In this document: positions 38,601 through 48,900 of the stretch, piece by piece | How positions within the stretch are numbered: position 1 is the first letter of the stretch | How the letters are laid out: each line of letters begins with the position of its first letter | Assembly: GCA_018806985.1 (NCBI GenBank) | Contig: JADANN010000461.1 | Span: 682,001-746,000 of the forward strand | Direction: 5' to 3' | Source of the DNA: Angiostrongylus vasorum | Taxonomy: Eukaryota > Nematoda > Chromadorea > Rhabditida > Metastrongylidae | DNA length: 64,000 nucleotides | Position numbers and translations under genes: made by a program | Notes under the pieces: model-generated | Seen by the model: the letters and a program-made list of their open reading frames with translations, nothing else | Databases searched by the model: none | What the model was told of the DNA's origin: nothing

Positions 38601-40420
38601 ACCTCAGGGACCACCAGGTCATCCAGGTTCACCAGGCGAAAGGGGAGCAGATGGCCATCCTGGTCCAAGAGGAGAAAAAGGAGACCAGGTTTGAATTACA
38701 ATTCAAATTTATTTCGTATACTGGCCTTAAACAGAAAACCAGATCGGTTGTAATCTATTAACCTTTTCTAGGGCATACCTGGTCTTGATGCTCCATGTCC
38801 TACTGGTCCGGATGGATTACCTTTACCATATTGCTCTTGGAAACCAATGGAGGTGAGAACAGTAACCGAACAAAGGGTCCTCTAGGTGTAAAACCATTCC
38901 AATACAAATCTCCTTGTAACAAAAGATGTAAACACGTGTATAGAGAGTATTCCTACTGCAAAAATGAGATCAATAACGAGGAGATAAAGAAGAGGAAACC
39001 CCGGAAAGAAATCGTAAGCGAACATTTAGAACATTTCAAGGCCTCAACCAATGCTGTTAAGAATGTCAGCGTTGAAAATCATTTATTTTGACATTGGATC
39101 CCGAATGTTCTCCAGTGTACTGGAATTGTTAATAATGTTTTCATGAACCGTCCCTGTTTTTCTCATATTCTTGTTGAGCAAACACGAGGTGCTATTTTAT
39201 GCTTTATTCAAGAATAAGCTGACGTTTCGGCGAATTTCCCCTTTCTAAGAGCCTGGAAAAGTCAAGTTGACCGCAATCTACCCAACCAAACACTTCCATA
39301 ACCAAACAGAGAAATGCTAAACGAAGATTTCAATCACACTGAAGATAGAATAGCTTCATCGCATAATCACCGCTTTCTAGGAATCTTCACTAAATATGTC
39401 ACGTAGAGACCAACCGCACAGAGTTCACATGGAATCGTAATGTGCCCATCACATCAGAATAACAAGCTTATATGCTGCCCAATATCACGCGTGATTATGA
39501 GGCATTCCTCCCTGCGGTTCATTTTTCGGATTCTTGGAGTTAATCCAGAGTGTCTTGCGATTTTTTTCGAGTTTTCGTCCCTGTTTTTCTCTATGTTTAT
39601 TGAGCCTTGTCTCATATCAGTTGTGCTTAACCTGAACCGGGATTTCTCATCTACTCAACCGAGCAATTTCAGGGCAATATTCGCGTCGACTACGGGTAAT
39701 GAAACTCACATTTCTGGTGTTTTTTTCTTTTCTTTTTGCTTTACTAAGTACTAACACCGTTTATAGTCGGACGACAACAACATTGAACGTGTGTCTTCTT
39801 CTTCAACGGTTTTTCGACGAAAACGTGACGTTGCTATTCCACAACACTAACACTGACAATAACCTCTACCGTATGTTCCAACCATGCATAGTTTTCTACT
39901 TTAAAATAGCTAATGCTAGTAGATAACGCTATAGGTAACGTTATAGCGTAAATAAGCAGGTAATGCTTAACATGATTGCTTGAAAACCCATATATGTTGA
40001 AATGAGGTCTCGTTCAATTCAACTACTTTCTTGAATAGGACAACAGAAATCTGTTGTTCGTAGGTAGGAACCGTGAATAGTGTACCAATAGCGCCGAAGC
40101 TCCGCTGTACTTTCCCTACCGTGAACAGTTCTCGTTCATTGAGTACGCATTCTCTGAGTAGAGATTTCGCTGTCCTTCCATCACTGCATAATCTATCAGA
40201 AGCAATCTCGTCGTTCTACTGTTCTTCTGCAGCACTTCTACAGTATACTGAGTATTCACTTTTGGTTTGCAAACTGTCACAAGAAGTTGTTGTTTAGAAC
40301 ATAAGTCGCAGGGTGTAAAGCGGCTTTGTAACACATCATTTCTGAGTCATTACACTACCCATAACTAACTCGTGTTACTTGTTTTAGGGCAAGAACGGGG
40401 AACAGTGGGAACGGTTATGA
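11670..40420 (+). CDS. col-99: Transmembrane (MACIT-type) collagen, col-99-like
   Basis: Exon 1 (11,670-11,945) encodes an acidic cytoplasmic tail, RSRKR, a membrane anchor at residues 46-68 and a short heptad-like segment: a type II membrane protein. Collagen exons: 25,205-25,258; 25,338-25,445; 25,867-25,902; 26,023-26,059; 26,352-26,380 (tentative); 28,260-28,367; 30,341-30,490; 30,571-30,654; 30,888-31,091; 31,471-31,561; 31,663-31,725; 31,904-31,975; 33,484-33,645; 37,243-37,359; 37,612-37,755; 37,981-38,034; 38,408-38,452; 38,599-38,688; 38,772-38,852; 40,388-40,420. Nearly all are phase 0. RLQR and RKLR near the start of the ectodomain fit furin-type shedding. The 33.5 kb exon interrupts Gly-X-Y with a CPQNC motif and a charged helix. 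The exon at 38.8 kb carries [18 protein letters not shown], the C-terminal signature of collagens XIII/XXIII/XXV. About 680 codons. The 31.47 kb exon has a one-base excess. A micro-exon at 24,889-24,913 is unresolved. The symbol is by inferred orthology. Confidence 0.88.
12030..12200 (-). repeat. Diverged family A SINE relic in collagen intron 1
   Basis: Weak but ordered matches: ggtgactgagtgcata, then caccaatttgccg and gggcttggt, in antisense family A order. Confidence 0.45.
12659..12905 (+). repeat. tRNA-derived SINE (family C)
   Basis: The head ggcggatggcacagtgacag (A-box-like) and ctagttcgattccg (B box) resemble a tRNA. The body gggtcaaccaagcctttcat, then cccggttacctcaggactcc, aligns with the antisense copy at 58.9-59.3 kb. 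Family C shares a short catccctccggggt block with family A, so the two may share a module. Confidence 0.65.
13030..14540. other. Intron 1 sequence, no gene seen
   Basis: Part of the long first intron of the collagen gene. No coding motif or repeat recognised. Confidence 0.35.
14545..14810 (-). repeat. Diverged family A SINE relic
   Basis: Ordered matches on the antisense strand: gtgcattcgactctattc, tcttacaatgacc, gtctgatactaatttactgac and ggggatcgatc. Confidence 0.5.
15165..15345 (-). repeat. Family C SINE relic
   Basis: Antisense copy. It shows a gaatgtcgtagaatgtcgg block, a cttggagataggcgagct block like the 59.1 kb copy, and a tRNA-like head in antisense (gtcgaacaagcaccatac, then ccgctacctaacctcc). 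Confidence 0.5.
15350..17565. other. Intron 1 sequence with one unusual open patch
   Basis: No confident gene. At 16,314-16,613 both strands are open for about 70-100 codons in GC-richer sequence without a family motif. It may be a fragment of an unknown element. Confidence 0.25.
17570..17606. repeat. (AT)n microsatellite
   Basis: A pure AT dinucleotide run just upstream of a family A SINE. Confidence 0.95.
17649..17925 (+). repeat. tRNA-derived SINE (family A)
   Basis: Runs from gcgcgtgtggcacagtgctc to gccaagagcttcatcctttt. It keeps the A-box-like head and the aagtcgaatgcatg block, but most of the B-box region is deleted. Confidence 0.8.
18190..18318. repeat. (CGT)n-rich trinucleotide repeat
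   Basis: Imperfect tcgtcgtca repeats over about 130 bases. They give false His/Arg-rich and Ser-rich frames. Confidence 0.9.
18752..19042 (-). repeat. tRNA-derived SINE (family A), near full length
   Basis: Antisense copy from aaaagataaagctctcgg to gcgccacacgcgccc. Both the A-box-like and B-box-like blocks are kept. Confidence 0.85.
19165..19435 (+). repeat. tRNA-like foldback repeat (family B), sense
   Basis: Contains the centre block gctgggttcaatgccgatgt, then gctgagagaaacgcagagc, ccttcgtggcggagtgtg (A-box-like), cttggttcgatgtggcc (B-box-like) and the cgaatatctctgcatc tail. Confidence 0.65.
19440..20920. other. Intron 1 sequence, no gene seen
   Basis: A short imperfect direct repeat around tacagtagaaattgggag and tacggcagaaattgggct (about 19,950-20,090). 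Otherwise nothing recognised. Confidence 0.3.
20925..21195 (+). repeat. Diverged family A SINE relic
   Basis: Ordered weak matches from gctacgcgcagcacagttg through aaaaatagtaccacacttgtc to gaatggagtcgaatgaatgc. Confidence 0.5.
21660..22505 (+). mobile_element. Penelope-like retroelement, 5'-truncated, with GIY-YIG endonuclease remnant
   Basis: The frame from about 21,672 to 22,034 encodes the end of a Penelope-like polyprotein. It has a Cys pair (CLIC), then [19 protein letters not shown], which fits the GIY-YIG nuclease signature. A frameshift follows at about 22,010-22,030. The next frame continues with EHL and a conserved tail ending near EICII at about 22,210. The 3' part carries a hammerhead-like motif (22,430-22,490) and an AATAAA-rich end. 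Penelope-like elements characteristically pair a reverse transcriptase with a GIY-YIG nuclease; here the reverse transcriptase is missing. It lies in collagen intron 1. Confidence 0.75.
22510..24215. other. Intron 1 sequence, no gene seen
   Basis: AT-rich, with short frames only. No repeat recognised. Confidence 0.3.
24222..24553 (+). repeat. Dispersed repeat, family D
   Basis: Shared with 48,672-48,890 and 50,643-51,020. Common blocks are ttaagccattgtggcttcct, ggagtcccgaggccag, ggagatttgccaccat, tggtttactcttagctagg and ccagccacgatgaagcggt. It has no coding potential or tRNA-like head that I can see, so its class is unknown. Confidence 0.7.
26527..27585 (-). mobile_element. RTE-type LINE, 5'-truncated copy in a collagen intron
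   Basis: Antisense to the collagen gene. It covers the C-terminal third of an RTE polyprotein, from the region before the invariant GVRQGD block through the post-RT region to the HWATLARDR end. It finishes in the (ACAGGTGAT)-type tail, seen here as cctgtatcacctgtag. Its sequence matches the copies at 34.3 and 60.5 kb. Frameshifts and stops make it defective. Confidence 0.85.
27663..27815 (+). repeat. Family A SINE, 5'-truncated
   Basis: Begins within the body (ggtgggtcaccatgagtcat) and keeps cttaatgaagtcgaatgcat and the gcctagagcttcattctttg tail. Confidence 0.75.
28690..28935 (-). mobile_element. Penelope-like element 3' end
   Basis: Reverse complement of the 22.3-22.5 kb end. It has the same actctgaggaaggcgaaatc hammerhead-like block and the gtttggttgtggagatgt stretch. 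It lies in a collagen intron, antisense to the gene. Confidence 0.7.
29254..29540 (+). repeat. tRNA-derived SINE (family A), full length
   Basis: One of the best-kept copies. The A-box-like tggcccagtgatcgg and the complete body are followed by the gccgagagctttatcccttt tail. It lies in a collagen intron, in the same orientation as the gene. Confidence 0.88.
31471..31561 (+). other. col-99: Collagen exon with a one-base excess in an A6 run
   Basis: The exon is bounded by ttttatag and a gttaac donor and is 91 bases long, while its neighbours have lengths divisible by three. Read in phase 0 from the acceptor, GGT GAA AAA AGG runs into a TGA after eight codons. With five A residues instead of six the frame would be [10 protein letters not shown], normal Gly-X-Y. 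It is either an assembly or sequencing error in the homopolymer or a real frameshift allele. Confidence 0.7.
32690..33020 (+). repeat. Nested SINE relics (family A joined to family C)
   Basis: A 5'-truncated family A body (gataccgcaagtcattctat to gaagtcgaatgcatagagta) is followed by antisense family C sequence (agcattcgattcgttccctc, cttcggatctgcgtgtag), as at 58.9 kb. Confidence 0.5.
34325..37111 (+). mobile_element. RTE-type LINE (nearly full length, inactive) in a collagen intron
   Basis: The copy contains an apurinic endonuclease-like domain (YDVI, then [11 protein letters not shown], then [12 protein letters not shown]). A reverse transcriptase domain follows with an RQGD motif at about 36,170. 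The catalytic FADD is changed to FADG at about 36,275. A C-terminal region and the acaggtggtacaagtgatac tail end the copy. Several stops and frameshifts break the frame. It sits sense to the collagen gene between the exons at 33.5 and 37.2 kb and accounts for most of that 3.6 kb intron. The endonuclease segment is very close to the 60.7 kb copy. Confidence 0.9.
39175..39570 (-). mobile_element. Penelope-like element 3' end
   Basis: Antisense in the last collagen intron. It keeps the conserved end of the polyprotein (Asn-Pro-Lys, then a basic segment, near 39,500), the untranslated stretch also present at 22.2-22.5 kb, and a hammerhead-like block at about 39,215-39,260. Confidence 0.7.
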
Positions 40421-40424
40421 CGGC

Positions 40425-41405
40425 CTTGGTTACGAAGAACTACAACCACCTAGTGATTGGAAGCAGCAATCTTCTCTCTGAATCTCACTCATCACTGAAT
40501 TCACCATCTGAATCTCATGCCGTGTACTGCCATAATTCGATATATCGAACGAAATCAAGTCGATTCCTTTACTTTTCATTTCATGCCAATTCAGCTAATG
40601 ATCTTTCTTAAGCAGCTTTCCGACAAACGTAGTCATTGTTATGTTGTGATTTCTTTCTTGTTTATAGTAAAATATTATTAGTACTCCTTATGGAAATGAA
40701 ATGCACTAACCAACATGTCCACAATGTTTCAATTCCACCAAAGTGCGACAATATACGAACCACCTTGTCTGTAAATCCATTCGTAAACAGTTATTGTTAT
40801 TATTTCGCTGTGCTCAATCACTCATCATACATTGCCCTGAATCGGTTAACATTCGCATGGTTGTTCAATTTCCTCATGTTTTTCGGCTGAAATGAATTAA
40901 AAATTATTGACGTTGCCATTAAAGACCGGTTTAAAAGAGTAAGTTCGGAAAGGTACAGTGTGATGCACTGAAACCTTCACCTACCTGCTGAAATCCGTCG
41001 GAGTCGGTAGGTATGTCGCATACGCAAAGCACAAAACCTCTTAGCGCTTCGGATACGTTGTTTTGTTGAGTCAAACAAAGATTATCGATGAAAATCTTGA
41101 AGTCATCTTTTTACTCGGTAACACGACGTACAATCCAATCGGCGACATCGTTTTCGAGTTATTCATGCAGAATTTGATGAATTGTGGTTAGGAGTGGCCT
41201 ACGATTTCCTTGTGATGACGTTAGAAGACCTCTACATGCGGTGATGCTTTTGGGTTTTACCTTCGTCGATTCGCCCTGCTCGACTTTATATCTGCTGACT
41301 TCGTATTGCCCAATTTTAGTAAAGCGTTCACAATAACTCGAACTTTGGCAATTAAATAACTAAAAATCACTGACTTTCTATAATAACAAACAATTCGTGT
41401 CATCC
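40425..41405. other. Convergent intergenic region between collagen and receptor genes
   Basis: Presumed 3' untranslated and intergenic DNA. An ATTAAA near 40,896 could serve the collagen polyadenylation. No gene recognised. Confidence 0.3.
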
Positions 41406-41409
41406 AAGT

Positions 41410-41688
41410 TCAACGTTTCCCACCGACTCGAGGAGCGGAAGCTTTAACGGGTTTCAGTGGCTTCATTTTCTGTGGAACTGGTTTCTTCACTTTACTCAAA
41501 GCACCTTATCAGCGCTAGATGCCCCTATTTGCTTTCTTAGCAGCTATAGTGACCTTCCCATTTGGTTGACGCCGATGGTGAGATTTGGTTTCGCTTAGCT
41601 AAGACTGCTTCCCAGAGTCATTCTCCCTAACAGCACAGTTAAGAACTTGCTCGGTCTTTACCTTTTTCTTCGGCACTTTCTTATTCAT
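41410..41688 (-). pseudogene. Lysine-rich pseudogene of unknown parent
   Basis: One frame runs for 93 codons from ATG (41,688) to TGA (41,410), interrupted by four in-frame stops. It keeps a strongly basic composition throughout: KKVPKKKVK at the start, SHHRRQPNGK in the middle, and KKPVPQKMKPLKPVK near the end. Constant frame with several stops and no introns suggests a processed copy of a ribosomal, nucleolar or histone-like protein. I cannot name the parent. Confidence 0.35.
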
Positions 41689-41689
41689 A

Positions 41690-42930
41690 CGATCCTTTCT
41701 TGCGCTTAATCGTTCTTTCTTTTATATGTTTAAAATTTGGTAACACTAATACAACACTTTCAATGAATTTATGACTGAAGAGAAATATGATACAAAGAGT
41801 GTTAACATGCAATAAGCCCGTCAGAAAGGCACTAACCCGCAATACAACCGAAATAAACTATTTTCATTGTCGGTATCAATAGAGGATACATCCACCACAA
41901 CTATCAAGAAACAGCAATTTAAGAAGACTTTCAAATCTCAAAAATGAATCGCAAAAAAGTTGAGATCAACAAAAAGACCAGACGATAACCGATGCTACCG
42001 AAGACACGAGATCAAATAGAAATAAACTTCTCTAGAGTCCGTATTTCTGCCTAATAACCGCGTTTTTTAAACACTCGTTAGCTACCAATGAAGAGAACAG
42101 AAAAAACTGTGATAGTCATGATAGAATACCCATATGTACCCCAAAATCGACAAACTATGAACTGTCATCGTCCCTTAAAAAAGTGATGAAACTTTGGAGA
42201 TTACACTAAATGAAAGCAATCCTACCTAAGACTCGAAAAAGATAGATTCAGTACACTTTAAGGTGGACCAGCACATATCCGACTACTTCCGAATGAGTTG
42301 GATATAATTGCAAACGGATTATTAGTTCCAAATAAAGTTATGCATTCTAGATTTAAAAAGTGGAAAACAGTAGTAGTAAGATAAAAATAACCCAGTGTAT
42401 GGTCTATAGTGATCAATAACTCAGCTTTTGATGCTTTATTACCTCGAGGCAATACAATGTTCCTAAGTATTTGTCTGCAAGAGATACATCCCTCTACAGT
42501 CACCCAAGTTCTAACTCCAACATTTTTATTAAGAACCCCACTAGAATAAACCTATATCAGGAATCTACCCTGTTCTGAAAGAAACTCAGTTTAGAGACGG
42601 CAAACTTCCTAACAATCCACACTGCTAAACTACCTGGAATGATGGCTAGGAAAAGCCTTCTGGGGTTCAAACAAGGGTCGAACACCTAACCGGTGAAGTA
42701 GTTTTCAGAGGAAATTACGCTCGCGACCACATACTTTCATAGAGACATGTATTCACATAATCCAGTAAGTCTGTAAATACTCAACCAATACTGATTCGGT
42801 TTTTCTCTGAACATCTAAATTATCGCACTGCTCAAATGTAACATAGAACAACAGGCTTAGAGAACAGATTTCGAAGTGAAATGTAGTAAGGGAAACAAAA
42901 ACGTGCATAAAGTAAAGCTTCTAGTAGTTA
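41690..42930. other. Intergenic sequence
   Basis: A TTTATT at 42,525-42,530 (AATAAA on the minus strand) could be the receptor polyadenylation signal. Nothing else recognised. Confidence 0.3.
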
Positions 42931-42932
42931 TG

Positions 42933-45900
42933 TTAAGATAAGCATACGTTGAGTTCGGTCTGCGCCAGTCGATCCATACAAAGCCGGACGTTCATGGCTG
43001 TTAGTCTTGAAGATGGATCCGCAGACCAACATTCACGCATTACACGTGATACATCACGAAGTACCTGTGAACAAGAAGAAATAACAGTGACAGAAAAAAG
43101 CAAAACTCTTTTAGTACATTTGTTTCAATTTCTTTTCACAGTTTTAAAACCAAACAACTCGACAACATCAACAGTGTGACCAAATTCTAAATTCCTACAT
43201 TGTCATTTTTCCAATGAGGAGACTCATAAGGTCGTATGCCTTGTGTGACTACAACATCTCGCATTTCATGTATTGTAGGATCTCTCGATACCTTATCATA
43301 ATACGGCAACGATTCAGCGAATTCGGACGGAAGACCTGGAATCATTTGGTATAACAATCCTGCTTACTTTAAAGCACAGTTCCAAACACTCCACAAAGTA
43401 AAATTGTCTGAGAGACTAGGATAGTTTTTTGCTAAAAAATATACGTATCGTAAAAAACACTGCAAGAGGGGGTTGTGGACAGCGCAGTGGTCAGAGGCGC
43501 TCTGCAATACACATGGAATCGATCTCCACGCCCCAGGCCCAGCAAGCGTTCCATCCCTCCGGGGTCGGCAAATCGGTACCAGACCTTTCTGGGAGGATAG
43601 CAGTACTGGCTCGATACGTCGGAAAGCCACCGCGAGTGATTGTAAAGGCCAGATATGCATTAATTCAACTCCAACGATGCTTAATGAAGTCGAAGGCATA
43701 GCGCATCCCTCAAGGATTGAACAACGCCGAGAGCTTTATCCTTTTAAGACAAAAGCAGAAAAGAACTCCGTAGAAAACAACCGACCAGATGGGCATGTTG
43801 TACGACGAGCAATCTCCCAAATCAACAATCCAACAGCATACATGTCAGCTGCACGATAAAATTCGAATTTGTTCGACTCTATCCGCTCATCAAGTATTTC
43901 GGGTGGTAGATAACGCTGTATCCCATAAGTAAAAGAGATTCAAGTAGAAAAAAAACTTCTATTATCAAATAACTTTCGAGTAGGACTTACCACAGTGCCA
44001 CATTTGTTACTGCTAGGCAGACTTATATGCCCTGATTCATAACGAACTGCAAGTCCAAAGTCTGCTATAGCACATGTAAGGTCAGATTTGACAAGAATAT
44101 TTTTACTTTTTATATCACGATGAGCAATTGCTGGCTTCCCTAAGAAAAAAAAGACGAATACGTATAAAATTATCACAGAAGTTCACAGTAAACACATCAA
44201 AGGACTTACTTTGGATTCCCATTAGCTCCGCGTGCAAAAATGACAGACCGTTAGATATTCCTCGAACCATTTTTACCAGTGTGACCACATTGACTGTCTG
44301 CAGTTGTACTGTTTTCAGCTTTTTTTATACACTAACAAATAAGGGACGCTCTGCATTCTATGCAGTCACATTCGGTGCTCCGAGTAGCTGGTATGAGCGC
44401 TACATGGTTCATCCTCTTCATAGCAGTTTATTTTTGTTAGCAGAAATTTTTTCCTATGATTCTCGTAACTAGTCAATAGCTAATCTAACATAGATGTTGT
44501 GACTCGCATCAGCAGAAAAATCTGTATTCCACACTTAGAAGTAAAAGAAACTTCTCGTACGAGTTCAATGAGTGGTAATTTGATTAGTAACTAACCACTA
44601 TTTCATTTTAATCGCTGTAATGAATCATCGTTATTCCATGAAGTGTACGGTCATGAAAAACCGACTGAACTAGACACAGCACAGGTTGGAAAAAACGCTT
44701 CCAAATGCTGATAGCAATGTGTTTGTGTGATGTGATCGGCCAAAGTAACACATAGTATTTAATAGCATACATACCATTCGTACCCATGAAACGATAGAAA
44801 AAGGTCTCTTCTATGGTCCTGTCATGTTCAAAACCCTCAACTCTTCCGGTTATCGAAATGTTACCGACCATTTTCCAAAAACCGGTAAGTCCATGAAAGC
44901 TAAAAATTATTCCATGCTACTGTTGCCGTTTGGAACAACGCCCAATTTTCTGTCTTTACGGATTTTATGGTTCACAACATGATAGAATTGTGGAAAAGAC
45001 TTTGTTCTATCGTCCCACTGATATAAAGAATGCTACATACGCTTTTATTTACTAAGTGTTACTATGGTTCATCATACAAACATATTTCTACCAGCCTTTG
45101 GAAGTGTTTTGCAAAACATGTTGACCCTACCTCGGTATTTTTTATAGCAAAACATTCCATACAATAACTGTGATTTATCATAGTTATTAGAACTAAATAA
45201 CAGTTAATTGCTAGTGGAATTACCAGTCAATGAGTTCGTTCGCGAAAAACTCTTTCCTACATTTCTAAGTCCACAATAGGGGCTTTCCATACCAAAGAGC
45301 GCCACGACACGTGTTGGATAAAGGTTCTGCACGGAAAAATACAAAACAAACTACCAGAAAAAATTGATCTCTATGGAGCTCATACCAGCCATACGGTACG
45401 CCAAGTATGGACCTGTTCGTCCACACCGGCTGTCACGTGAAAATTTCTATCAGCGATAACTAGTCAGCTTCGTCGATTCTTAACTTCGAAGAAGGCGAAA
45501 AATTGAACTTGTCTAAACTAATACCGAAGAAATTTAACAACTATGTGGAACACATGTCCAAACTGAAGAAAAAACCCTACCGAATGTGAAAGGTAGTCAA
45601 AAAGAGACCCGTTCCTGTGATACTCCGTAATCAACCACAGTTGCATCGTCGTACCCGTATCTAAAGGACATATTTATATCAGCGTATCAACAGGATAAAA
45701 TGGAGACACTCAAATCGAAAAAACCGTCGTCGAAAGTTTTAACACACTACACACACTAATGCACTTTCATAAAACCACTAAGAACTATCAACGAAAACAA
45801 AATATAATGGCAATGATTCTGAGATATTTGCAAAACTCCGGACCGCAGATGTCTGCGGTGGGGGATCGAACACGCTACTACCCTTTCCGGGGGTCTACCG

Positions 45901-48900
45901 CGTTCACCACCACATCATGCGTGACCTTCGTTTCACCGTTCTCTCACCCTGTTTTATAGGTACTACGATAGTTAATTAATTTAGCAAATACCCGTCAACA
46001 GGTTGGAAAACAAAGTATGTTTTAATTTTTATTTCCTGCTCCTCTCTTTTCTAAAATTGAGTATTCCATTCTTTTTTTCATTGAAGGGTACTATGTGAAA
46101 TACAATCATAAGGATGCTGAGATATTAACAAAACGCGGAATCTCAGAAGAGCTTCAACATTGTGATTACCTTTATAAGGGCCTCGTGTATTATCCACTGC
46201 AATAACCGAGGCCCTTGCCTTGCAGAAACAAAGTAGTTTGCAGTTGTCTACAATTTTTTACTCTTGGAATTTCAACTACTTCACAAAAAATATCACTTGC
46301 TCTTAGAACAGACATACTCCATGAAAATACCCATTGTCGGACCCCCACCCCCTTGATTAACTCATAATATGCGCAGAATGTTGACATAACCATGCTGCCT
46401 GGAAAGAATTTACCTTTGTTATCACTCGCGTAAAACTGTAGAATATTCGGATGATGAAGCATATGTGTTTGAAAAGTTTCCACTTCATGTAACCATGAAC
46501 CTTCATCCCTTGATGAGAAGATCTTCACTGCTACTAGATCGCCTTTCCAAGCACCCAACCAAACCTACGAAAACAATTCTTGACGAAAAAAATGACAGAG
46601 TGGATCATATCAACAACAGCATCAATCATATTCTGAATCCAAGGACGGTTTGTTATACTTATGACGAAAAAAAATTTCTCGTATGCACTGAAGACTCACA
46701 TCACCAAAACGACCTTGGCCAATCTCTCGAACAAGTTCAATTTGTCTCGCGATATTTCGTTGAGTCAATAGTGGAAGACCTATGGGAGGCAGTGAGAATA
46801 AATATAAGCAACAATTCAGAAGTGCACTGTTCTCAATTTAACTCCCACATACCGGATCCAGAACCAGAACCTGCATCAGTAGATTCTAAGCCCTTCAGTA
46901 ATAACAGCTGAATCGCTGGGGCAGATGCCAATGTCGATTGAGACATCGCGTCAATAATTGGCACCTCATCATCACAACTGAAAAAAACTATATTTATTTG
47001 TATGATCTTATAAACTGGATCTTCTTTAGCCGATGCGAGGTTGGTATAGGTCTTCGTTGTCGTTGTCGTTGTTGTTGGTGCCGTTGGTCGATGGCTGACG
47101 CTTCGGCGATTTCGCCTTCCTCACAGCCTGGACGTATTTTATACAAGAATAGTTTAATTATTCGGTGGAAAAAGGCCCAAGTATTAATGAAGATCAAACT
47201 TTTAAACAGACGCCATATTGGACAGAAAGGCTACTCACCGTGATGCTACGAATAGGACCGGCCCACGCGTTGTTCACATGGGGTTGCGAGCAAGACACAC
47301 CCCCGGGGTCGAAATATCATTTTGAAATACGGCGCCAGGTCACGTGTGATAGTGAGGCATTCGTCTTTCCAGTTCATCTTTGAATTCTTGAAATTTATCC
47401 AAAACTCCTCAAGAGTTTGACCTCCTGGACCTGGCACCCTATTTCAAAATGATATTTCGACCCCGGGGTGTGTCGTGCTTGCGACCCCACGTGAACAACG
47501 CGTGGGCCAGTCCCACTCGTTACATCACGGTGAGTAGCCTTTCAGTATGACCGTAGCATCCTAACCCACCATCTATTTAAAACTTTGATCTCCATTAATA
47601 CTTTAGCCTTTTCCACCGAATAATTAAAGTATTCTAATATAAAATACGTCCAGTCTCTGAGGAAGGCAAAATCGCCGAAACGTCAGCCATCGACCAACAA
47701 CACCAACAACAACGAAACGACAACGAAGACCTACACCAACCTCGCAACAGCTAAAGAAGATCAGTTTATAAGACCATATAAATAAATATATCAAGTATCT
47801 ATGGAAAGCGTAATGAGAAGTTCTAGCGAAAATCAAACGAAACGTAAAAAAAAGGAACATGATATGATTTTAAAAAACACGACGCGCCATGCACTCGACT
47901 TCATTAATCACGGTTTGGAGGTGATTGAATGCATATTTGGCCCTTACAATGACTCGCGATGGCCATCCGATGTATCGTGCCAGTGCTGCTATCCGCCCAG
48001 ACAAGTCTGGTACCAATTTGCCGACCCCGGAAGGATGGACAGACTTGGCGAGCCATGGGCGCGGGATCCATCCCATGTGTATTGCAGGGAGCCTCCGACC
48101 ACTACATGTGCCCACAAGATATGATTGAAAAGGGGAATTCAGCCTAACAACAGTAACAATTAAGCTACAAATGCGGTTACAGCTACAAAGTGTGTTTATA
48201 GAAATATTAAATGTGAATGAAATGAATAAACTTTCACTGACGACGACATGTGATTAATCGCATCGGTCATGCGAGGACCTAAGTGAAGGTACTTTCGCAT
48301 CAATGATGAAACTTTTGGATGCCGAAGGACTACTATGGCAGCCACGCTGACACAACCAAACTGAAAAAGTAAGAAAACTGAGCAGAAATCACGACCAACA
48401 TAGTGCTAAATAATCGAAACAATAAAGCAGTACTTCTCAAAGAGACCAACAGTACCAATAACGTCGAAGTGAAGAAATTCTACACTGGCTTACCAGAAGA
48501 GAAACACCGATGAAAATCCAACACCACGGCAAAACTTCATCAAATATCACTTCTTCCTGCTTAATAAAACTAACAAGTAAAACGTGTTCATACAAAAGAA
48601 ATTCGAGTTTTAAGAGCAATCAAAATTATTAGGTTGTTTGCGAGTCAATCTCCACTTTACTTAATTGGATATTTGGATGGCCCGTCTGCGGGTCCCAGCA
48701 AAATTCCCACTTTTTGGAGTTTTGCCGATTAAGCCACTGTGGTTTCCTGGAGTCCCGAAGTCACCCTAGCCAAAGTCTGTACGACTATTTTAATATCAGG
48801 ACGGTGGTGGACCCTGATATTGGTTTACTCTTACATGGAATGGATTTCCTGATGGAAACGGGAATCTCCATTTTGTCTTCTCAAAATGTAGCTATTTTTC

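Noticed and set aside
38795..39091. Plus-strand frame after the last large collagen exon
   Set aside because: It starts out of frame with the collagen reading and has no motif. The collagen frame stops at 38,885 or splices at 38,852.
43991..44139. Kinase exon first read as a type II activin receptor (DAF-4-like)
   Set aside because: The joined exons show a GS box, [11 protein letters not shown] and the QLWLITEYH region of type I receptors. The ADFG variant alone is not diagnostic.
46465..46911. 148-codon plus-strand open frame
   Set aside because: It is the antisense of three receptor exons and their introns. The minus-strand reading carries the family motifs and splice sites.
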